Made by a program: the position numbers and the translations under genes
Source of the DNA: Eubacterium sp.
Lineage (GTDB): Bacteria > Bacillota > Clostridia > Lachnospirales > Lachnospiraceae
Length of the DNA: 37,271 nt
Direction: 5' to 3'
NCBI GenBank assembly: GCA_022796875.1
Contig: JAAWJJ010000037.1
Coordinates: forward strand, 1-37,271
Shown here: positions 33,126-37,271 of the stretch, piece after piece
Position numbering within the stretch: position 1 is the first letter of the stretch
How the letters are laid out: every line of letters starts with the position of its first letter
Notes under the pieces: generated by a model
Databases searched by the model: none
Told to the model about the DNA's origin: nothing
What the model saw: only the letters and a program-made list of their open reading frames with translations

Positions 33126-34610
33126 ATGGAGAATATTCCAAAAATAAAAATCGGCGTAGTAGCGGTAAGCAGGGATTGTTTCCCGGAATCACTTTCTGTA
33201 AACAGAAGAAAGGCGTTATTGAAAGCGTACAAAGAAAAGTATAATGCAGACGAGATTTACGAATGTCCTGTTTGTATCGTCGAGAGCGAAATCGATATGG
33301 TAAACGCGCTGGAAGATATCAAAAGAGCAGGCTGTGACGCATTGTGCGTATATCTTGGCAATTTCGGGCCGGAAATTGCGGAAACTTTGCTTATAAAACA
33401 TTTTGATGGTCCGGCAATGGTAGTTGCTGCAGCGGAAGAAACGCAGGACAATTTAATACAGGGACGCGGGGACGCATTTTGCGGCATGTTAAACGCCAGC
33501 TACAATCTGGCGCTTCGCAATGCAAAAGCGTATATTCCGGAATATCCGATCGGGACTTATGAAGAAGTAGCGGATATGATACATGAATTTCTTCCGGTGG
33601 CGAAAGCTGTGGTTGCATTATCTGAGTTAAAAATTATCAGCTTTGGCCCGCGCCCGCTTAATTTCATGGCATGCAATGCCCCGATCAAGCAGCTTTTTAA
33701 TCTGGGAGTGGAGATCGAAGAAAATTCGGAACTGGATTTATTCGAATCGTTCAACAAGCATAAAGACGATCCAAGGATACCGGATAAAGTAAAAGAAATG
33801 GAAGAAGAACTGGGCGACGGAAACCAGAAGCCGGAGATCTTAAGCAAACTGGCGCAGTATGAACTGACCTTGCTCGACTGGGTGAATGAGCACAGAGGTT
33901 ATCGGAAGTATGTGGCGGTCGCCGGAAAATGCTGGCCTGCGTTCCAGACACAATTCGGGTTTGTGCCTTGTTATGTAAATTCCAGGCTGACGGGGATGGG
34001 AATCCCGGTTTCCTGTGAAGTGGACATTTACGGGTGTTTAAGCGAGTTTATCGGAACCGTGATTTCGGAAGACGCCGTTACGCTGTTGGATATTAACAAT
34101 AATGTTCCGGCGGATATGTACAGGCAGAGCATTGAGGGGAAATTCCCATATACACACAAAGATACTTTTATGGGATTCCACTGCGGAAATACCACTTCAA
34201 AGAAACTGAGTTCCTGTGCCATGAAATATCAGCTTATCATGGCAAGAAGCCTGCCGGAAGAGGTGACGCAGGGAACGCTGGAAGGAGATATTGTGCCGGG
34301 GAATATTACGTTTTACCGTCTTCAGAGTACTGCGGACAACAAACTCCGTGCTTATATTGCGGAAGGGGAAGTGCTTCCGGTAGCGACAAAATCTTTCGGA
34401 GGGATCGGCGTGTTTGCAATACCGGAGATGGGACGTTTTTACCGTCATGTCCTTGTTGAGAAAAACTATCCGCATCATGGCGCAGTAGCGTTTGGGCATT
34501 TCGGGAAAACTCTGTTTGAAGTATTCAAATATATCGGCGTAGAACTGGATGAAATTGATTTTAACCATCCTAAGGGAATGCTCTATCCATCGGAAAATCC
34601 GTTTGCATAA
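33126..34610 (+). CDS. L-fucose/L-arabinose isomerase-family sugar isomerase
   Basis: About 494 residues. AAGGAG at 33113-33118 is 7 bases before ATG 33126 and only 4 before ATG 33123, so 33126 is preferred. The N-terminal part is a Rossmann-like domain (CDALCVYLGNFGPE). The C-terminal half has the FucI/AraA catalytic layout, with candidate metal ligands Glu in SCEVDIYG, Asp in LLDINNN and His in YPHHGAVAFGH. Such enzymes interconvert aldoses and ketoses. It sits between xylB and a separate xylose isomerase, so it probably acts on a second pentose or deoxy sugar whose ketose XylB or another kinase can use. The substrate is unknown. Confidence 0.78.
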   Translation: MENIPKIKIGVVAVSRDCFPESLSVNRRKALLKAYKEKYNADEIYECPVCIVESEIDMVNALEDIKRAGCDALCVYLGNFGPEIAETLLIKHFDGPAMVVAAAEETQDNLIQGRGDAFCGMLNASYNLALRNAKAYIPEYPIGTYEEVADMIHEFLPVAKAVVALSELKIISFGPRPLNFMACNAPIKQLFNLGVEIEENSELDLFESFNKHKDDPRIPDKVKEMEEELGDGNQKPEILSKLAQYELTLLDWVNEHRGYRKYVAVAGKCWPAFQTQFGFVPCYVNSRLTGMGIPVSCEVDIYGCLSEFIGTVISEDAVTLLDINNNVPADMYRQSIEGKFPYTHKDTFMGFHCGNTTSKKLSSCAMKYQLIMARSLPEEVTQGTLEGDIVPGNITFYRLQSTADNKLRAYIAEGEVLPVATKSFGGIGVFAIPEMGRFYRHVLVEKNYPHHGAVAFGHFGKTLFEVFKYIGVELDEIDFNHPKGMLYPSENPFA

Positions 34611-34630
34611 AGGAGCGAAATTAAAAAGCA

Positions 34631-34673
34631 AAAAGCCTGTACTCCGGCTGGAAATAAGGGGTTACAGGTTTTT
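34631..34673 (+). terminator. Terminator after the isomerase gene
   Basis: A stem of AAAAGCCTGTA (34631-34641) with TACAGGTTTTT (34663-34673), one G-U pair, 21-base loop, ending in T5. It ends or attenuates the xylB-isomerase transcript. Confidence 0.6.
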
Positions 34674-34750
34674 GTGATATGTGTATAAAGCAGGGTATGG
34701 GTATAGGAAAGATACATTCGGCGTATTTGCATAAATAATGTGGAATAATA

Positions 34751-34785
34751 AAAAAACCGTTATGGAAAATTCATAGCGGTTTTTT
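34751..34785 (+). terminator. Second terminator before the xylose isomerase gene
   Basis: AAAAAACCGTTATG (34751-34764) faces CATAGCGGTTTTTT with one mismatch and ends in a T tract. In the 321-base gap 34611-34931 it and the preceding hairpin are the only clear features. A weak promoter (TTGTCC then TATGTT, 17 apart, about 34818-34846) may restart transcription for xylA. Confidence 0.7.
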
Positions 34786-34931
34786 AAAATAACATATTTG
34801 TCATTGTATAATATCACAATTGTCCGGGTGTGGGCATGGTTTTATGTTAGCATGGTTTATAAGAAACAAGCGTACGGAAATTGAAAGCGGAAAGATTATA
34901 TTATTATAAATTTCAGGAGGGAAAAGAAACT

Positions 34932-35966
34932 ATGTCGCAGTTTAAATTTTCAGTAGGGCCGTGGAACGTACATTCAGGGGCAGATTCTTACGGACCGGAA
35001 ACCAGGCCGGAAATTGACTTTGAAGAAAAAGTGAAGAAGTTTGCCGAAATGGGATTTTCGGCGATTCAGTTCCATGATGATGACGCGGTGCCGAATATTA
35101 ACGATTACACCGAAGAAGAGATCAAAGAGAAGGCAAGAGAGCTGAAAAAACTGCTGGATAAATACGGGCTGGCAGCAGAATTTGTAGCTCCAAGGCTCTG
35201 GATGGACGAGCATACCGCAGACGGCGGGTTTATGAGCACTTCCGAAAAAGACCGGGAGTACGCGATGTGGAGAGCGTACCGTTCGATCGACATTGCCAAC
35301 GAGCTGGGATGCGATATGGTAGTGTTGTGGCTGGCAAGGGAAGGGACGCTTTGCGCGGAATCTAAATCACCGGTATGGGCAACGAAAATGCTGATCGAAG
35401 CGATCAATAAAATGTTGGAATATGATAAAAAGATCCGTATTTGTATCGAACCGAAGCCAAATGAACCGATTGACCGCAGCATATGCGGAACTATGGGACA
35501 TGTCATGGCGGTTTCTGCGGCGACAATCGATCCGTCGCGTGTCGGCGGCAACTTAGAGAGTGCGCACGCGATTCTGGCAGGCCTGGATCCGGCGCATGAG
35601 ATCGGCTTTGCGCTGGCAATGGGGAAACTGATGACCGTGCATTTAAACGACCAGAACGGCGTTAAATTTGACCAGGATAAATCTTTCGGCGTGGAGAACC
35701 TGCGCGCGGCTTTTAACCAGGTAAAAGTATTAAAAGAAAACGGATACGGTTCGAACGGGGAATATGTCGGACTGGACGTAAAAGCAATGCGTACGACAAG
35801 ACCGGAAGACAGCTACAAACATCTGGAGAACAGCCTGAAGATCTTTCAGGCGCTGGAAGAAAAAGCAGACCGCTTTGACTATGACTTCCAGAAAAAGTGT
35901 GTGGAAAACCGTGATTTTGAGGGACTTGAGATGTATGTTATGAATCTGCTTATGGGAATTGAGTGA
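34932..35966 (+). CDS. xylA: Class I-like xylose isomerase
   Basis: 344 residues from the ATG at 34932 with CAGGAGG upstream; the ATG at 34881 lacks a site. TIM-barrel metal and substrate motifs match the short class I enzymes (Streptomyces/Thermus type) rather than the ~440-residue class II form: SVGPWNVHSGADSYGPETR, FHDDDAVP, ICIEPKPNEP, GGNLESAHAILAGLDPAHEI, HLNDQNGVKFDQDKSFG. It converts D-xylose to D-xylulose. It is somewhat shorter than the ~388 of class I prototypes. Being preceded by two terminators, it may be transcribed separately from xylB. Confidence 0.87.
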   Translation: MSQFKFSVGPWNVHSGADSYGPETRPEIDFEEKVKKFAEMGFSAIQFHDDDAVPNINDYTEEEIKEKARELKKLLDKYGLAAEFVAPRLWMDEHTADGGFMSTSEKDREYAMWRAYRSIDIANELGCDMVVLWLAREGTLCAESKSPVWATKMLIEAINKMLEYDKKIRICIEPKPNEPIDRSICGTMGHVMAVSAATIDPSRVGGNLESAHAILAGLDPAHEIGFALAMGKLMTVHLNDQNGVKFDQDKSFGVENLRAAFNQVKVLKENGYGSNGEYVGLDVKAMRTTRPEDSYKHLENSLKIFQALEEKADRFDYDFQKKCVENRDFEGLEMYVMNLLMGIE

Positions 35967-36030
35967 GAATCTGCATAACGGTATTCCGAGAAAGGGCGAG
36001 GATACTGTCTTTATGTAAAGGAGGGGTAAA

Positions 36031-37171
36031 GTGGCAGAAGAAATTATTCGGTTGTCAAATGTTTCAAAGACTTTTCCCGGGGTAAAAGCCCTGCAGAATA
36101 TCAACTTTGTATTAGAACCCGGTACGGTGCATTGTATCTGCGGTGAAAACGGAGCCGGCAAATCAACGTTGATCAAAATACTGTCCGGCGCCTATCAGCC
36201 GGATAAGGGAGGGGAAATTTCTTTTAACGGAAATCCTGTAAAACTGGACCCTTCCTCCGCTATGGACCTGGGAATCCAGACGATTTACCAGGAACACAAT
36301 GTATTTGATACGCTGAGCATTACGGAAAACATATTTGCCGGAATGGAAATTACGAAATTCGGCATTATGCAGAAGAAAGTGATGACGGAAAAAACCAGAA
36401 ATGTATTGGAATATCTGCATAGCCATTTAAAGCCGGATGATATCGTAGGGAACCTGACGTCGGGCGAGAAGAAAATCGTGGAAATTGCAAAAGCGCTTGC
36501 GTTTGACTGTAAAATGATTATTCTGGATGAACCGACCGCGTCCTTTTCGGCGAAAGAAATCGACAATCTGCTGGATATCGTCAAAAAGATTAAAAAGCAG
36601 GGGATTGGCATCGTTTATATTTCCCATCACCTGGACGAAGTATTCCGGATTGCCGATTATATAACGGTGCTCCGCGACGGAATTTATATTAAGACTGTCG
36701 GAGTAAACGATATCGACGAACCGCAGCTGGTACGAGATATGGTCGGGAGAGACGCCTCCGCGTTTTATACCCGCGAATACTATCCGACCGGGAAAACGGT
36801 ACTGGAAGTAAAGAATCTGACCGGAAACGGCGTAAAGAACGTTTCTTTCGAGCTGAAACAGGGCGAGATCCTTGGGTTTGCCGGTATGGTCGGGGCAGGG
36901 CGGAGCGAACTGATGGACCTGTTGTTCGGCGGAGCAAAGAAGCTGACGGGAGAAATCAAAATACATGGCAAAACGGTGGATTACAAAACGCCGGGCGACG
37001 CCATAAAGAACAATATGTGTTATATTACGGAAGACCGGCAGCATACGGGACTCTTTCTGGAACATACGATTGCAAGAAATACAATCATTGCAAATATGTC
37101 CAAGGAAAAAAAGAAGCTGATTAATCCTGTACAGGAGATGAAAGTCGGTAACGAATATATTACAAAACTGA
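36031..37171 (+). pseudogene. Sugar ABC transporter ATP-binding protein (MglA/XylG/RbsA type), interrupted near its 3' end
   Basis: GTG start with AAAGGAGGGG upstream. The first ATPase domain is complete: GENGAGKSTLIKILSG (Walker A), LTSGEKKIVEIAKAL (signature), MIILDEPTA (Walker B) and an H loop (YISHHLDEV). The second begins normally (GFAGMVGAGRSELMDLLFGG, CYITEDRQHTG) and reaches MKVGNEYITKL, about residue 380. The expected LSGGNQQK region of ~110 further residues is missing; unrelated sequence begins at 37171-37173. The frame stays open to the window end. In context it would energise pentose uptake. It is called broken because the family text ends abruptly, though the downstream side is not visible. 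Confidence 0.75.
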
Positions 37172-37271
37172 CGAGGGTGTCGCAAAATCATCAAATGAGA
37201 TGGTTGAGCGATACTCTTGCTCTATATATAGAAAAATCTGGAAAGAATCCCTTGATTTGTGGATCTTTTCC
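37172..37271. mobile_element. Probable end of an insertion sequence (element continues beyond the window)
   Basis: From about 37173 the text GAGGGTGTCGCAAAAT is unrelated to the ABC gene and resembles, from memory, terminal inverted repeats of IS1182-like and similar elements. About 70 bases further in, GGAAAGAATCC (37240-37250) faces GGATCTTTTCC (37261-37271), a likely hairpin near the element's end. No transposase is in view. The other end and any target duplication are outside the window. Confidence 0.6.

Overview
This window looks like a chromosomal segment of a low-to-moderate GC anaerobic Firmicute, most likely a Lachnospiraceae-type Clostridium. The evidence is the gram-positive PolC replicase, strong AGGAGG ribosome binding sites, the order pyrH-frr-uppS-cdsA-dxr-rseP-ispG-polC, an infC-rpmI-rplT operon with an attenuator leader, the MEP isoprenoid pathway, and a ROK-controlled xylose locus. 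Genus and species cannot be fixed from the sequence alone. The first ~1.9 kb and the last ~100 bases are damaged or mobile DNA; the middle is mostly intact core genome.

Layout. 1-1.9 kb: a run of small lineage-specific and broken genes (a truncated C-terminal fragment, a gene split by a one-base frameshift, a DUF6033-like protein, an ACT-domain remnant with an in-frame stop, and the middle piece of an EFR1-type flavodoxin/ferredoxin protein), closed by a terminator. 2-6.3 kb: an acetate transporter on the minus strand, then moeA, a membrane-anchored polysaccharide deacetylase and a bactofilin that overlaps pyrH. 6.3-17 kb: a compact block for UMP kinase, ribosome recycling, undecaprenyl-PP and CDP-diacylglycerol synthesis, two MEP-pathway enzymes, a site-2 protease and PolC. 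17-22.7 kb: a DUF5050 protein (minus), fused chorismate mutase/prephenate dehydratase, a DUF815 ATPase, a Cof-type HAD phosphatase and a PHP phosphoesterase (minus). 23-25 kb: an AtoE-like short-chain fatty acid transporter and a small two-helix membrane protein. 25.1-27.1 kb: a two-gene ABC-type ATPase plus DUF4276 unit that resembles ATPase/TOPRIM anti-phage pairs. 27.1-29.9 kb: the IF3/L35/L20 operon with its leader, galE, and a tRNA-Glu(CUC). 29.9-30.2 kb: direct repeats followed by a large self-complementary element. 30.2 kb to the end: a ROK repressor divergent from xylB, an FucI/AraA-like isomerase, a class I-like xylose isomerase and a sugar ABC ATPase. The last gene is interrupted about 100 bases before the window ends by what looks like the end of an insertion sequence.

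How the parts work together. The xyl genes form a sugar uptake and isomerisation/phosphorylation unit that feeds the pentose phosphate pathway, probably controlled by the adjacent ROK repressor through a perfect 9-bp inverted-repeat operator. UppS, CdsA, Dxr and IspG tie isoprenoid supply to lipid and wall carriers. IF3 uses an AUU start and sits behind an attenuator, the usual arrangement for feedback control of IF3 and L20.

The items most worth a second look are the structured repeat element at 29945-30217, the ATPase-DUF4276 pair, two independent short tandem-repeat expansions in and just after pheA, and the gene remnants at the left edge.
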